DNA of 64,000 nt from Endothia cerciana (taxonomy: Eukaryota; Ascomycota; Sordariomycetes; Diaporthales; Cryphonectriaceae), in contig JALRMH010000027.1 of the NCBI GenBank assembly GCA_026119935.1, forward strand, positions 1-64,000, in the 5' to 3' direction. Below, piece by piece: positions 34,561 to 46,685 of this stretch. A program made the position numbers and the translations under genes. The notes under the pieces were generated by a model. That model saw nothing but the letters and a program-made list of their open reading frames with translations. It ran no database searches and was not told the DNA's origin. Within the stretch, counting starts at the first letter, position 1; the number at the start of each line of letters is the position of its first letter.

Positions 34561-36192
34561 TGAATACACAGGCGAGGGATCGACACGATGAATATTGAAT
34601 TATTATGATGGTAACAAGGCTGCCTGTTTCTTCACAAAGAAGAACAGCGACCGCATGTCACACGTAATGGATCACGGAGGGTAGAATAATAGAGATTCCG
34701 CGGCACATTCCAGGTCTGAGAGGCTACTAGATAATATCTCAGCTCCGGTGACCAAACTCAACCTAACGAGGCTGCAGAAGGAACAGTGGTCTGGGCAGGG
34801 TGCCTAAGTGAAGGCACAAGCCCTGCAAAACGATCCTCGATCAAGCCACAGCTGTCTCGACGCGTCACGAGGCGTCCCGTGTAATGCGTGGCACGCCGCT
34901 AGGCTTTTCAGGCCCGCCCAGCCAGGTAGTCTAGATTCATAGCCCGAGAATTGCTGTTGGTGGATTCGCATATTCTTGGTGACACTGCAGGCGGCGAGCA
35001 TCTCGATACCGGTGATGAAGGATTGTAGTAGGATGCCACCATGGTTTCACTTCTAAATTTTGAATGTTTGGTGGGGGATACACTTCAAAGCAAAGTAGAA
35101 TAAAGAAAACCTGGTGAGAGAGATTACACAGTGACCGAACTTCGAGAATGAAATGGTCTACAGCTTCTAAGGCTGCTGACTTTGAACGTGAAAAGTCGTG
35201 AATCGAGAGCCTCGTGTAGTTTGAGATGAGATGAAAATGCTGGGAAACCAAGCGACATCCGTGTCATTAGCACATATGACCTCGTCCCTTTCCATTTGTG
35301 GTCTCTCATGAGCCGATCGAAGGATTGTGTGGCGACCTGCATAATTCAACGCCTGCAAAGCCATTGCACAACGCCAGGTAGGGTGTGAACTCCGCCTCAA
35401 GAGGCTGGTCAAGGCCTATGTCACCACCAGGGGATCGAAAATGTCTATGTCTCAAATGCCATGTGTCACCAGGAACAACAGTGCATAAGATCACTAACAT
35501 GGAGACCGTATCGTTGGCTCCCCCGTACGGTCGATCATTTGATCGAGTACAAAGAGACAATGTATAAAGAGCCACATATTTACTCTGCTTCGGGGCATAG
35601 ACATTCTAGAAAGTCGATTGTTGTAACTGCTCAGGGCTGTAGGCTGTGAATAGGCTTGTTGCATGGGGGCTCAGCAGGCATATAAGTCGTGTGACAACCC
35701 GTAACCCCTTTCGCCTCGCCAAGCACCCCTTGACCGGCTTTCAGGTTTAACAGAGGGATATGACGTGAGCATGCCACGTATGCCCTAAGATCTCAGCTCA
35801 GCAATTCTTCTGCTTCGCCGCACTTATCTCAGCTAAGGCGGTTCTTACCGTGGAAGCGGACAGTTTTACAAGCGTACCTGATCATCTCAACCACCGGAGT
35901 CTCCACTCCTAAAGCCCGTAGTCCTTCCGTTGGACAAAACCTATTTGTACATGGTCTCCACACATGATCAGTGGGTTACATGAATGAGCCTATCCTTCAA
36001 CTTCGAGAGTCTATATTGATGTGGTTTGTCTTTGCGTTCTTGCTTCTCCCAGAAGCGTAGCAGGATACTCCTGAGGCCCCACGCGGGCATGAACGGTACC
36101 GCAGGGACTGCTGGACTACTTGGGAAACGAATGGACACCCACGGCAAGCATGACGTTCCATACATACAGCCTCGCCAGTCTAGTCTACCAAA
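34561..36192. other. Intergenic 1.6 kb, no gene seen
   Basis: This lies between divergent starts of the MFS gene and the ankyrin gene. Open frames are under 110 codons and unrecognised. Confidence 0.5.
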
Positions 36193-38510
36193 ATGGAAGC
36201 TTTTGGTGTTGCTGTAAACGTTATACAGCTCGCCGGGAACCTCTGTCAGGGCTTGAGGCTGCTAAGTGATTCTATCAAAGCGATCAAGGGCGCGCCTGCA
36301 ACCATCAGACAGATTGAACACAAAGTCGAGCGAATTAAGTCCTTCTTCATGTCTATCGAAAACTACATCAAAACGCGGCCCGTGAACACTCCCAACGAGA
36401 CCGAACTCCACGAAGTCATCCAGAACATCACAGCGAGCTGCGTTGCAACGTTGAGGGCTTTAGATACAGACCTGCCTAGACCAAGCGGCAAAGCTCGGAA
36501 TATCTTGCTGGCATTCAATCTCTGGTTTCAAGACCAGGCTATCAAGCAGAAAATTCGTCTTGTCGACGACCATATACAAGACTTGTCTTTGCTTCTGTTA
36601 GCTCTCAATTTGTGAGTGATAGAGGACCGGTAGATGGAACCTAGCTAACAACAACACCATCCGAAAGACTCAAGGTCGACCGTCTCGCATCTAAGGTTGA
36701 TCAAATCGACTCAACCATACATCAAATCGCGTCCGCTCTCAAAGACTCTGCGCAATCTCGACCTTTGGATTCGGATGCATCCCCGACCGCAGATGACCGC
36801 AATGCTTTAGAAGTAAAGCGGAAGGTCCAAGTTTTTGCCACCAATGCGATTACACTCGTGGTCCTAGACGAAACGACGACCTCAACACGAGCGTCCTCGA
36901 CATTGCGTCCTTTCAAATCCGCCAACCCATTTCACTTCGAACCGATCACGCTAAGAAAGGAGCAACTGGACTGCGAGTGGGATGCGAATCGAGTGGCCTT
37001 CAACCGCCTCAGGTCTTATGGCCTATATGATAGTGCAGTGGGCATCCAACGTCGAGCGATGGCGATCAAGGAACAGTTGGCTACAAATCATGAGGACTGG
37101 ATACAAAGTGACGAGCATCGTGTCATGCAACAAGAACTAGCAGACACCCTCGTTCGGTGCGGCACAGAGGAATCCAAGGCCCAAGCACTTTCGATATTGG
37201 AAAGCCTGCTCAGCAATCCGCTCACAAGTGACGGACAGCCAATGCCCATTGAGTCACTATCAGGCCAATCCCCCTCAAACAGGCATTCTATGGAGGACTT
37301 AGGCCTCCGAAATCAATTGGGACAGCTCTGCAAAGAGATAGGGCGACTGGACACAGCGATGGAAAATTTGAGCATAGTATTCAATGCCTATAGCAACGAG
37401 GAGCCGAAGGACATTCGAAAAATCACCGAAGCTGGTCAGAACCTCTTGGGGCTCTACACGTTGCTAGAACAGCATGGTAATACACGTCAGCGAGCAGTGT
37501 CCATCTCTCAGCGCAAGGGATTTATCCAAGAGTTCGAGAGCGCCATCGGCGAACCGATTCCTCAACGGGCGACGTATACTCAAGCATTGAGGTGGTGTGA
37601 CGCTGAAGGCATCACGGTCCCTACGTCGAATCAAGAGCACCGTTTTGATATGATGGACGAAGATGGCAACTTCTCGCCATTACACATTGCAGTGGAGAAA
37701 TGCCATGATAGGGTCGTGCTTGAGCAAATGATTGAGAATTCAACTCACTGGGGCACCCTTGAGAACTCTAACCAGCATAACGAGACCCCATTGCTCGTTG
37801 CTGTGGGAGCGTCTAATCAGCCTGCAATCAAGCTTCTCTTGAAATATGGAGCCAGAGGGAAAGCCTGCGATCATGAGAAGCTGACCCCTCTCCATAAAAG
37901 CCAAGAGTCGGCGGTGACGAAGCTACTTCTCGAGGACCGGCTCCGCCGACATAGTACAGCAACAGGAATCTCCGTCAGTACCGACCATTCAACCACGGCT
38001 TGGGACCTAGACATCGACGCGCAGGATATGTACAAGAAGACGGCGCTCTATATAGCCTGCCAATCTGGACAGGAGAAGATTGTGAAGCTTTTACTCTTGG
38101 CCAAGGCTGATCCGAACATCCTCCGATATAACCAGAGCCCACTGGCAGCTGCAATTGAATCGCCAGCCGGAAGGTACTCAGGCGGGAAAGGGCTGCGGAG
38201 AAGGCTTACCATCGTGGCAGCTTTGATACAAGCGGGTGCGGACGCCGAGACGGGAAAGGAGATCTTGAGAAATCGCCAAAACTGCAAGAACCCGGAGGAT
38301 GGCCTTCTTCTTGAAGCTCTAGAAGGGCGAGCTGGGAATTCTGTTCTGTTTGCCCCTAGTATGAAGTCATTCGAAGCTGGAGAATCCTCTTCTAGTAGGG
38401 AAAGCGATGATCGTTCTTCGATATCGCCCGCTTCAATCGGACCGCTTTCTTTCGAGTCAATTAATCTGGACGACTTCTCCTCTCTGGACTTTTCAGCATC
38501 AGAAAGTTAG
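36193..38510 (+). CDS. Helical fungal N-terminal domain / ankyrin repeat protein (NLR-like)
   Basis: Two exons (36193-36611, 36668-38510) give 753 aa. Residues 1-150 resemble the helical N-terminal signalling domains (SesA/PigL/Fungal_N type) found on fungal STAND/NLR proteins: MEAFGVAVNVIQLAGNLCQG, with amphipathic helices continuing through residue 140. A helical middle section (about 215-400; FNRLRSYGLYDSAVGIQRRA, LADTLVRCG) looks TPR-like. About five ankyrin repeats follow (about 430-640): FSPLHIAVEKCHDRVVLEQM, ETPLLVAVGASNQPAIKLLL, LTPLHKSQESAVTKLLLE and KTALYIACQSGQEKIVKLLL. The tail is acidic and Ser-rich. No NACHT/NB-ARC P-loop is present, so this is an NLR-like architecture without its nucleotide switch. 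Possible roles are non-self recognition or scaffolding; this is inferred from architecture only. It sits beside pseudogenes but is itself intact. Confidence 0.75.
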
Positions 38511-38803
38511 AGGAAGGCATCATGGGTCTTCCAAACTGATTCCAGAGGCTGGAAGTAGCTATTATAACGACACATCGCCATATAGTCACGGCCACATAGG
38601 GGGTTTGTTTGTCCATACTGTCTGATGTAACTGAGCTAAACAAAATGAGTCATACTATTTGGGCCCCTATGGGTACCCATGCTAGCAAAGAGCGTTTATA
38701 TGTCAGGTAAATAGCACATCTCTTTCGCCAGACTGAGTAACTGTGAGGAGCATGTTAAAGTCCCCTCTGTGTTGGTATAATTTGAACCTCGTCTGCATCA
38801 GCC

Positions 38804-40433
38804 TTGATTCGTCATTTTGCTTCAATATTTCCAATACTATCATATCTAGCCCCAAAAGCATATTTCGTCTTTGAAAGTTCGCCCGTAATCGCATCACCTT
38901 CCTCGAAGTCCCGCAAGCACGTTCGTGAGAAGATCTATGATGAGGCTAACGTGGGTGGTAACAAGTTCATCGACCTGAACTTCTGGACCACCAAGCGTGA
39001 GAGCTGCGAGGACCACGACGACCAGCATGACAACGAGAGCTCTATATTTGAGGAAAATTACGATCATATTGATGGCCATGACTCGATATACTCTCAAGAG
39101 CCCTTTCCTGCCGCGGTCCTGCGAGCAGGCTCCCGCCTTATCCACGACGAGATCCAGGCCAAGCTGTACGCCCAGAATTGGGATTGTTGGAATCTAATGG
39201 CCTGCATTCTCTCGAAATTTTGGGCGATGCGGCACTGAGGGAACTGAGGATGTTGATCGTGAGCCTGCGCCCGTGCAAGTGTCTCACCCCTTGCTGCTCC
39301 AAGATCGACGGTGGCTACGGTGAATGTAACTTGTGGCCAATGCCCCGATGCCACTACTACTTGGAAGCTCTCCGAAATCTTTCAAAGAATAACCATCATA
39401 ACAGGCCGCTTGGTTGCGTCAGCCGGACTGACAAGCTCACCTTGGCTCGATGGGAAGCGGGTATGTGCCCAGCTGTCGTCAAATACTCGTCCGAACCAAC
39501 TCAAGCCTTATCTCATGGCCGATGTTGCCGACTATCAAACCGCCAAAGCCATCATTGAGCCGCTGAGAAACATGCCTGTGCTGAAGGAGGTAGCCATAAA
39601 CCTTGGAGTTCACTTGAGATATCATGACTCTGGATCACTAGCACATGATACCGCGCTCAGGTTGATGAACAGGCTGCATTGCCGTCCATTCAGCTTCCTG
39701 GACCTGCCGCTCGAGCTGCAGATGCAAATGCAAACCCTCCAATATACCGACCTAGCAGACGGAAGGTTCACGACATGGGACCCGTCCGAGCGATTCCGCG
39801 CCCAGGGTTTCGGAGTGGAATGCTTAGGCAACGGTGGGACATCCTTTATCGACTAGGATCAATTCTACTCATTGAAGCACGGCGCCGCCTTTGATCTCTT
39901 ATGCGGATGCTACAAGTCGCCGATACAGTATTCCTTGGCCAGCAAGGCCTTCGCAGTCCCCGCAAGGTCCGTATTCTACGAAAGCAACAAATTCATACTA
40001 TACCCCAGCCGCTGGTGCAATACAGGGAACATTGCCGGGTTTGATGCCAACGAGGATGATGACTACTACCAGCTCACCCTACCATCATTGCTCCGCCGCA
40101 CACCTCACGAGTACATCTCCAGCCTCAGGCGTCTCACCCTGGTCTTCCCACCCCTGGCCCCGACATACCTATCGCCGGACCGGAGCGGCTGGGCGTGAAT
40201 GGGTCGATGCCATCGGCCTCCTGGCGGACCTGGCAGACCTGCCGCGGTTGAAGCTCGAGGTTCACTTCAGCGATCAGGACCCCTTGCCCCGCGATCTTCC
40301 CCAGGATTCGACCACTTTCCTCCATCGGTCCATGTGGGCGCGCAAGAGACAGGATGAGAGTTTGGAAAGGAATATGCTGGGCGCATACAGGCACATACTC
40401 AGACCCCTCAGGAAGCGACGTCGAATTGCCTAG
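38804..40433 (+). pseudogene. Broken F-box-like family gene
   Basis: Consecutive plus-strand frames carry consecutive pieces of one protein. The first has AAVLRAGSRLIHDEIQAKLY (ends 39238). A second, overlapping from 39178, has GDAALRELRMLIVSLRPCKC. A third (to 39856) has LHCRPFSFLDLPLELQMQM, an F-box-like LDLPLELQ core. A fourth (39872-40198) has SLASKAFAVPARSVFYESNK and LRRLTLVFPPLAPTYLS. A fifth (to 40433) has WVDAIGLLADLADLPRLKLE. The order matches a widespread, highly variable family of Sordariomycete F-box-like proteins. The pieces are not separated by plausible introns, so at least three frameshifts and one stop at about 39854 are needed. The 5' part before 39100 is less certain. Confidence 0.6.
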
Positions 40434-41242
40434 GGCCGAAGAGGACTGTATCGTAGTTTCTACTGGTGGTGAGGAATAAAGATATTCAATATATATATTT
40501 CGTATAGCTGACCATTGGTGAAAACGGGTGCCGTGAAGGCCCCCCAGGAACAACAAAGAATGTGTGGTTTGTCGTGGCAAGGGATATGGGGGCTCCAAAA
40601 GAGAAGGGCGCTCGCTCTCTTGGCCTGCAAACGCTGACTACAACAGCTAGCTGCAGCTCCAAGGCGTACAAGGAAAGAAGAAAGCAGCCAGAAAAATCAC
40701 AATGCGACCAGGCTCTTCGGTCGACAGAGTGCCTGTCCAGATCTTGAGTAAGGGCGATGAAGCCTACACAAGAGGGGCTAATAAGGGTCTGCATAAGAGA
40801 GAAGAAGAATGTATATGTTTTCTTCTCCCCCAAAACTAGAGTAGAGGTAGGTAGGTGAGTGGCTGCAGTTTTACAGTTCTCTAACCAGAGCACGGAAGAT
40901 GTCATAGAGCCCTGACTGAATCCCTGACCCCCGGAACAATATACAAATTCTTGTATATTTCGAGCTTAAAATAAGCCTGACGCAAGGTGTTGAAGTGGGG
41001 ATTTGTGAGTAGAAAATCGACTTACACACCAAACTCATCTGCCGCCACGCATGCACTAGACCGAACAGTTCTAGGGTAAGTATGCTTTTCTGCAGCAGAT
41101 AGTCTAGGGTAACTATATTTAAAGCGTAAGCTTTATCGGCTAACTAGCTAAATGTCACGTTACAGAAAACTGTATAGCTCAAGGGCTCAAGGTCTGGTCG
41201 TAAGTTAGATAAGGAATTTAAATAGCTATTCAGCCAGTTAAT

Positions 41243-41322
41243 AACTCTATAATTTTAACACTAACGATTATTTTAGTATTATTCATTTATTTATATATCT
41301 TTAATTGTTATAGAGTTGTGAA
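41243..41322. repeat. Inverted repeat AACTCTATAA / TTATAGAGTT and first copy of a 15-nt direct repeat
   Basis: AACTCTATAA at 41243-41252 is the reverse complement of TTATAGAGTT at 41308-41317. The 15-mer TTATAGAGTTGTGAA at 41308-41322 recurs at 42049-42063. Confidence 0.75.
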
Positions 41323-42048
41323 CAGGACTCACGGCCCTTCGCTTTCCCTTACCCTTGCCAAGGGTTCCGCTAGGGACTGGCTGCAACACAGGGGCAGGGT
41401 GAATGCAAGACCAGACGTCGACGGCGGTCTCGTATACAACCTGGCCCTGCGTGGGTTAGCTGCGACATCGCTGACGCCTCGACGCGAGACCTACCTGAGT
41501 CTTGGTCTTGGACTTGCCGGCCCGGGCAGTCCACTGTCCGAGGTCTCGAGCAAGGTTGTGGTGATAAGGACGTGAGGTGATAGGGGCTCGAAGGAGGGAG
41601 GTGAAAGGTTGAAAGGTCGTACAGAGGAAGCAAAGCTATATAGAGAAGATAGCAGTGCCCGGACCAATTGCATATACGACTTGCCGCTTTCCTGATTAGG
41701 CAGAAAAGCAGCAGATATATAGCAGAAAAGTGGCAAGGCTGCTGGCGCAGAAGGAGCGTCGACGAGGTGGAGATATCTCCACGACCCATCGGCGTCGTCA
41801 AGACCCCTTTCCCAAAGACATGGTGTGCGTGCAGAGGCACACACCCTGAGCGAATGTTCGGAGGCAGGTCCGCGAGGCCGCGGAGAGATCGCAGTGTGAA
41901 GGTTTCGTCCAGCTTCGGCAAGGTTTTCCTTCACGAAGAATCGTAGGGGGACCGCATGCTATTTAGTTAGCAGAGGCCTGTCATATATATATATATCAGA
42001 AAACCATCGATAGCGTGATAAGAAATATTATTATTGATATTATTATTA

Positions 42049-42063
42049 TTATAGAGTTGTGAA
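42049..42063. repeat. Second copy of the 15-nt direct repeat
   Basis: TTATAGAGTTGTGAA is identical to 41308-41322, 741 nt away, and again lies at the edge of an AT-rich segment. Confidence 0.75.
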
Positions 42064-42259
42064 TTAAGTCAGTCTGTGTTGGGCAAATCCCATTTTGCTT
42101 GCTCGTTGGTACGGGTTGCTCGCAGGGGTGGATGGGACTGTATGTTGTCTTGGGCAGGGGCCTTGCAACGTTGGTGCTCTGATGGATATGAACATCACGA
42201 TACTGGCAAGTGAGGGCTTCCAGTTGCCTATATTCTCGACGGCCTTCAGTTACTTCCAG

Positions 42260-45200
42260 TCAATAGTCTGTGTCAACCGGTATCCCTTTTCGTTCCCGCA
42301 ACATATCTTGCAAGAACTTGATCAGCTCGTCAGTGGAAATGGTCAACTGTCCTGGCCCTTCTTCAGCACCGGCCTGGCTTGCAGTTCCGGCCTTGACGAA
42401 GACGTGCCCGATTATACCCTTCGCCAGCGTTTCAATGTCACGCCCGGTTGCCCACCCCTTGGTCACGCTGAGTTTCGCTAACATCCTATGAATCTTCCTC
42501 CACTTCTCCACATCAATTGGAGCAAAGTGGCCGCCGGTAATGGCGATTTTGAGCTTGCTGAGCTCTTGCTTGAGGTGCAGTATGCAGTGCTGCGGCTCCA
42601 TGTGCGGGAAGGTAACATGTGCCGGGAAGCGACTACGAAGACCTTGGTTTGAACGCAACAGGTGCTCCATTTCGTCGGTGTATCCGGCGAGGATAACAAC
42701 CATTTTCCCGGCGTATCTCGGCTTCGTCATGCCGTCGACAAGCTCCCCGACAGCTTCGTTGATGAAGTCGCTTGAACCAGAACCGCGACCGGCTGTCAAC
42801 CGATATGCTTCGTCAATGAAAAGCACCTTTCCGAGTGACGTCTCAAATAGATTTATGACCTTTGGACCAGTGTGCCCTTGATGTTCACCAATAAGAACCG
42901 TCCGTGGCTGAACAGGTCTCGACTTCATCACTTGACAGAAAGCCCATATCGTAGAAGAGCTTGCCGATTTTTCTGGCTGTGGATCTGGACATAGTAGTCA
43001 GTATCTCAGCGAAATAAAGACAAGCGTCAACACTCACATTTTCCCTGTTCCTGGCGCGCCTTTGAAGACGAAGGCCCGGGGGATGTATGGCCGGGGATCT
43101 ATCTGGTACTTGTGCATCCCGTCGGCCATCCGCTGGTACTGCTGAAATTGCCTGACGATCTTGTTGAATCCAACAAACCCTTCAAATAGAGATTCTCGGT
43201 TCTGATCAGCACGAGACGCTCGATCATAGTCCGGGTCGAAGTCCTGGGGCTCTAAGACGACGACCTGAGATTCCTCCTCGTTGCCGTCGTTCGTTCCGCC
43301 TACTGCCTCGAGCCTCTCCTTCTGCCTCAGTCTTGCACGAGCCAGCAGATTCTCCACATCACCTCCGTTCCCGAATCTAGGACGACCCCTCATTCTGTTG
43401 AGCACCTCCCGAGCCACCTGCCGACCGTGGTAGGATGCCTTGGTGTTGCCATCTTCCGCCATCTTCATCTCAAGGATCTGAAACAGCTGATTATCATTAT
43501 AGTTGTCGAAATACACGAAATCCTCAACTGGGAATCGTCTTTGCAGTCCGGGGTTACTGTTAAGGAACATCTCCTCCATTCGGTCTTTGTAGCCCACAAG
43601 GATCACACAACGATCCTCGCCTGACTTCCCAGAAATGTTTGCCACAAGTGTATAGACTATGCTCGAACGAAAGACGTCAGTGTTGTTGGTTCCATGACAA
43701 CTGCCGTGGTAGAGCATATGGGCATCGTCGATGATCAGCACATTGCCCATGGCATCCTCCAAAGCATCGCTCGTCACCTTCTCCGACTCTCCAATATATT
43801 CACCGAGTAGGGCAGATGGATTCTTCGTTCTGACCTCGCCTTTCGACACGAGGCCAAGCTCGGCGAGGATCTGGCCGTAGAGCTCTGCCACAGTAGTCTT
43901 CCCCCACACCAGGTTCTCCCACGAAGACACGGTTCAGACTGATCGGGATGGGATCAAGACCTTGGACCTCTCGGCGATAGTTGACCTTGGCTCGGTTGAA
44001 GATTTGGGCTATGTGTTTTTTGACACCTTCAAGCCCGACCATCTTTTGGATCGCTTTCCAGGACTCACTCTTGTTTCGGATATCTGCTGGCTCCGGTCCA
44101 AAGATCTCTTCCCTTTTGACAAGCACGTCTTTTCTGGGCCGTTCCAGGTGTAAAATGTTCCTCGTCTCATCTGTCGTCTGAGCCTATCCGGGCTCTCCTT
44201 TGACGGGCATGTGGGCTTTCGCCCAGTCAACCCATCCATGTTCCTGTCGCCGCTCATATCGACGACACACAGTATCGAGTTCGGCCTCGAGAGCGCGAAT
44301 CTTGTCAGACTGGCTGCGGGAACATCTCAAGGCGCGCTTGACAAGGACTCATAAACCTGGATCCTCAAACCCGCCCTCGACCTCGAGCGACCGTTTTTTG
44401 AGCATTCGTATCAGAAGTTGCATGAGCTCATCCTCACTGTAGTCATCCAGAAGAATTGCTTTTGGGAAACTCCGTCTTGCCTCCAAGTTGCATTTCATGG
44501 CGTCCACCGATTCCCGCATGAGTTCAATGAAGGATAACACCAAGACGACGTGGTCTCGGCTTTCTTGGGACTTCTTCATGATGTCTTGGATCTCCGAAGG
44601 TTGGTCGATATCATCGACTTCCGAGAAGTATAAGACCTAAACCACAGTATTTGTAAGCCAGGTAGTTTGCTCATCCACGTGAAGAAGGCAGGGACATACC
44701 GTTGGACACTCCTCTGTCGTATTATTGGACATAACGTGTCCATCAATCTGCTTGAAGTGGATGCGAGGAATGGCTCCAACCGAGAAGAGAAACTTCGAGT
44801 ATAGGCGTGCAATCCTGTTTATGACTATCGTAGTGATGAGTCGTGATCCATCCCAAAATCAAGGGCTGACAGGAAGTGAACTTGCCCAATTGCTGACCCT
44901 TCTGAAGGACGAGATTCAACTTAAGAGTTCTTGCGTCCTCCTTCCATTGTTGCGCTACGGCCATACTTCCCTTGACGGTGAGGAAATGCGCTTTCAACTG
45001 CTCATGACCAATCATGGTCATAACACGGTCGAGATGCTCAGTCTGCTCGTTCTCGTCTCGCTTCTGCCGCAACCACTCCAACCTCGAACGGCGAGTCGTC
45101 GAGCATGCTCTCGGGGTCTTCGTCTTCTACTAATACCACAGACTCGAGAGAGTCGAGAGCCGGCATCCCAGGGTCGGATGAGGTGTCGCTCCCAGAGGCT

Positions 45201-45652
45201 TCGCCGTCGGCATCTTCTAGATTCCAGTTGAAAACTTCCTCGATCTGATCGTCGAAAGGCATGTGTTGCCACCCTCTCTGGGACGGACGGATCCGCTTAG
45301 TTCGGCTGCGTCGTTTTAGGTTAGAAACAATGATGCTCGAAGCTAGAGCAAGGAGTTGTGTTTCTTCGTAAGGCGTGTCAAGTTTAGCTCCGTCGCTGCT
45401 GTTGTTAGTACATTCTGAATGCTCATGCTCATGCCCACTGCCCTCTTCCTCCACCTGAGATATCGAGGGGTTAACGACCAGCCCAGCTGGAACAGGCTGC
45501 ACGTTCTCCAACCAGTCCTCATGAGTTTGCATATCATCGTGCGAAGGCACAGCGCCTCTGTCCGTAGGCGCTTCAGAATCCTCGTTCTTTCTGATAGTCT
45601 TTGCATCCTCTTCCGCTGTCGAACGTTCATAGTCCTCCGCCGGATTGGCCAT
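42260..45652 (-). pseudogene. CbbX/SpoVK-type multi-AAA ATPase, broken by frameshifts and stops
   Basis: The gene runs right to left with at least two recognisable AAA domains and a decayed third. An acidic N-terminal region (45652 down) is followed by the decayed AAA domain (ARLYSKFLFSVGAIPRIHF, LLDDYSEDELMQLLIRML). The second domain has LNRVFVGEPGVG and GKTTVAELYGQILAELGL, LGEYIGESE and VLIIDDAHMLYHG. The third has AFVFKGAPGTGK, ARKIGKLFYDMGFLSS, GKVLFIDEAYRLTAGRG and VVILAGYTDEMEHLL. Lesions are: a +1 shift near 45081; a degenerate first P-loop; an in-frame TGA at 44349-44351 where Arg is expected; a TAG at 44184-44186; a +1 G in the P-loop (C5 run at 43901-43905 on the plus strand); and a +1 G near 42900. 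Introns at about 44637-44700 and 42967-43036 splice normally. The last domain alone remains open. Confidence 0.8.
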
Positions 45653-46685
45653 CAGTTCAGGTACCAGTGAGGAGGCCCGCCTGGCAAGGGATTTAATGGT
45701 GAACTTTGTGTTGTGGGTTACTTTGCGACTTCAAAGTGGTGGATGCCTCGATGAGATGAAGAATGAGTGAAGGGAAGGACAAACCCCAGGATTGTCTCAC
45801 TAGGCAAGCGAATATATGGAGGAAGAGTTTTACACAGCCTGATGAAGGTTGGTCCCCTTTCCACCTATAAGCAAAAGCAGTTATTATATATAGTATAGAG
45901 CTATATAATATAAAAGAGCTATTACTAAGTAAACTTTAAACAAGCAATAAGTAGGTTCTTAAGTCCAGTCTAGTGCTATAAATTTAAACACAAGCAGTTG
46001 ATTTTTCGGATCGCGATTCCACCCAATTTATCGGGCTTTGTGCTGATTGTGACGAGCAAAAGATTCCAGAGGACGAAGTTCTATACATGCAAAGACTAAT
46101 TTATTGAGCAAATCGCCGTCCCCCTGCAGGTCCTCGCGCCGGAGCACGACCCTATCTACACGGCAGAGCTGAAGGCGCACACCTTCGGGACGGTGCCAAA
46201 CTCGGGGTCCCATTCGCTTACCGGCATTTTCCCGGGGTTGAGCATGGTTGCCTCTCGCGCGGTGATGAGAGTAAACCCCACGAGCGTGAGGCCATGGCCA
46301 AGGGGGAAAATGCTGTGGTTTGTTGGCTGAAGGAATACCTGCATGGGAATGCCTAGCTGTGATATTACATATGCGTCAGGAATTACGAAGATCCTTTAGA
46401 GCTAATAACAATCTACAAATATTATTTCTTATGGACTACATAAGTAGTAGTCGAGGGTATCTTGACAAGGGCGAGATAAAAGCTAAGGCAGGAAGTAGAG
46501 CACGATACAAGTGTAATACTGAGTTAACCCCTTCGAAATAAAATGCCCGGGTAGCTGGCGGGTAGATGGCAATATAAAGTATACAGACTGTTCACTGAAG
46601 CTCCAAATTCTGAACTTCTATGAGCTAAGAGGGTTACGGAGACATGATTTGTGAGTTGAGTGAAGCGAGTGGATCTTGGAATACC
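45653..46685. other. AT-rich spacer with an unplaced coding-like fragment
   Basis: AT-rich sequence at about 45880-46000 and 46370-46600 surrounds a minus-strand fragment at 46156-46344. That fragment reads FPLGHGLTLVGFTLITAREA and ends at a stop; with a possible GT-AG intron it could continue to 46028. I do not recognise the family. It may be the remnant of another decayed gene. Confidence 0.4.

Larger units (their letters stand above)
40434..42259. other. AT-rich blocks and short repeats, no gene seen
   Basis: Two very AT-rich segments (about 41090-41315 and 41985-42055) flank about 700 nt of ordinary composition. The pattern fits RIP-mutated mobile-element remnants, but no element protein is recognisable. 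Opposed minus-strand open frames of 147 and 183 codons at 41370-41934 overlap each other and have low-complexity composition; neither is accepted as a gene. Confidence 0.5.

Noticed and set aside
41071..41115. Two TCTAGGGTAA-like units suggestive of telomere repeats
   Set aside because: Only two degenerate copies, far from any array; chance similarity is likely.
41370..41934. Overlapping minus-strand frames of 183 and 147 codons
   Set aside because: They overlap in different frames, are low-complexity, and lie between AT-rich repeat edges without recognisable domains.
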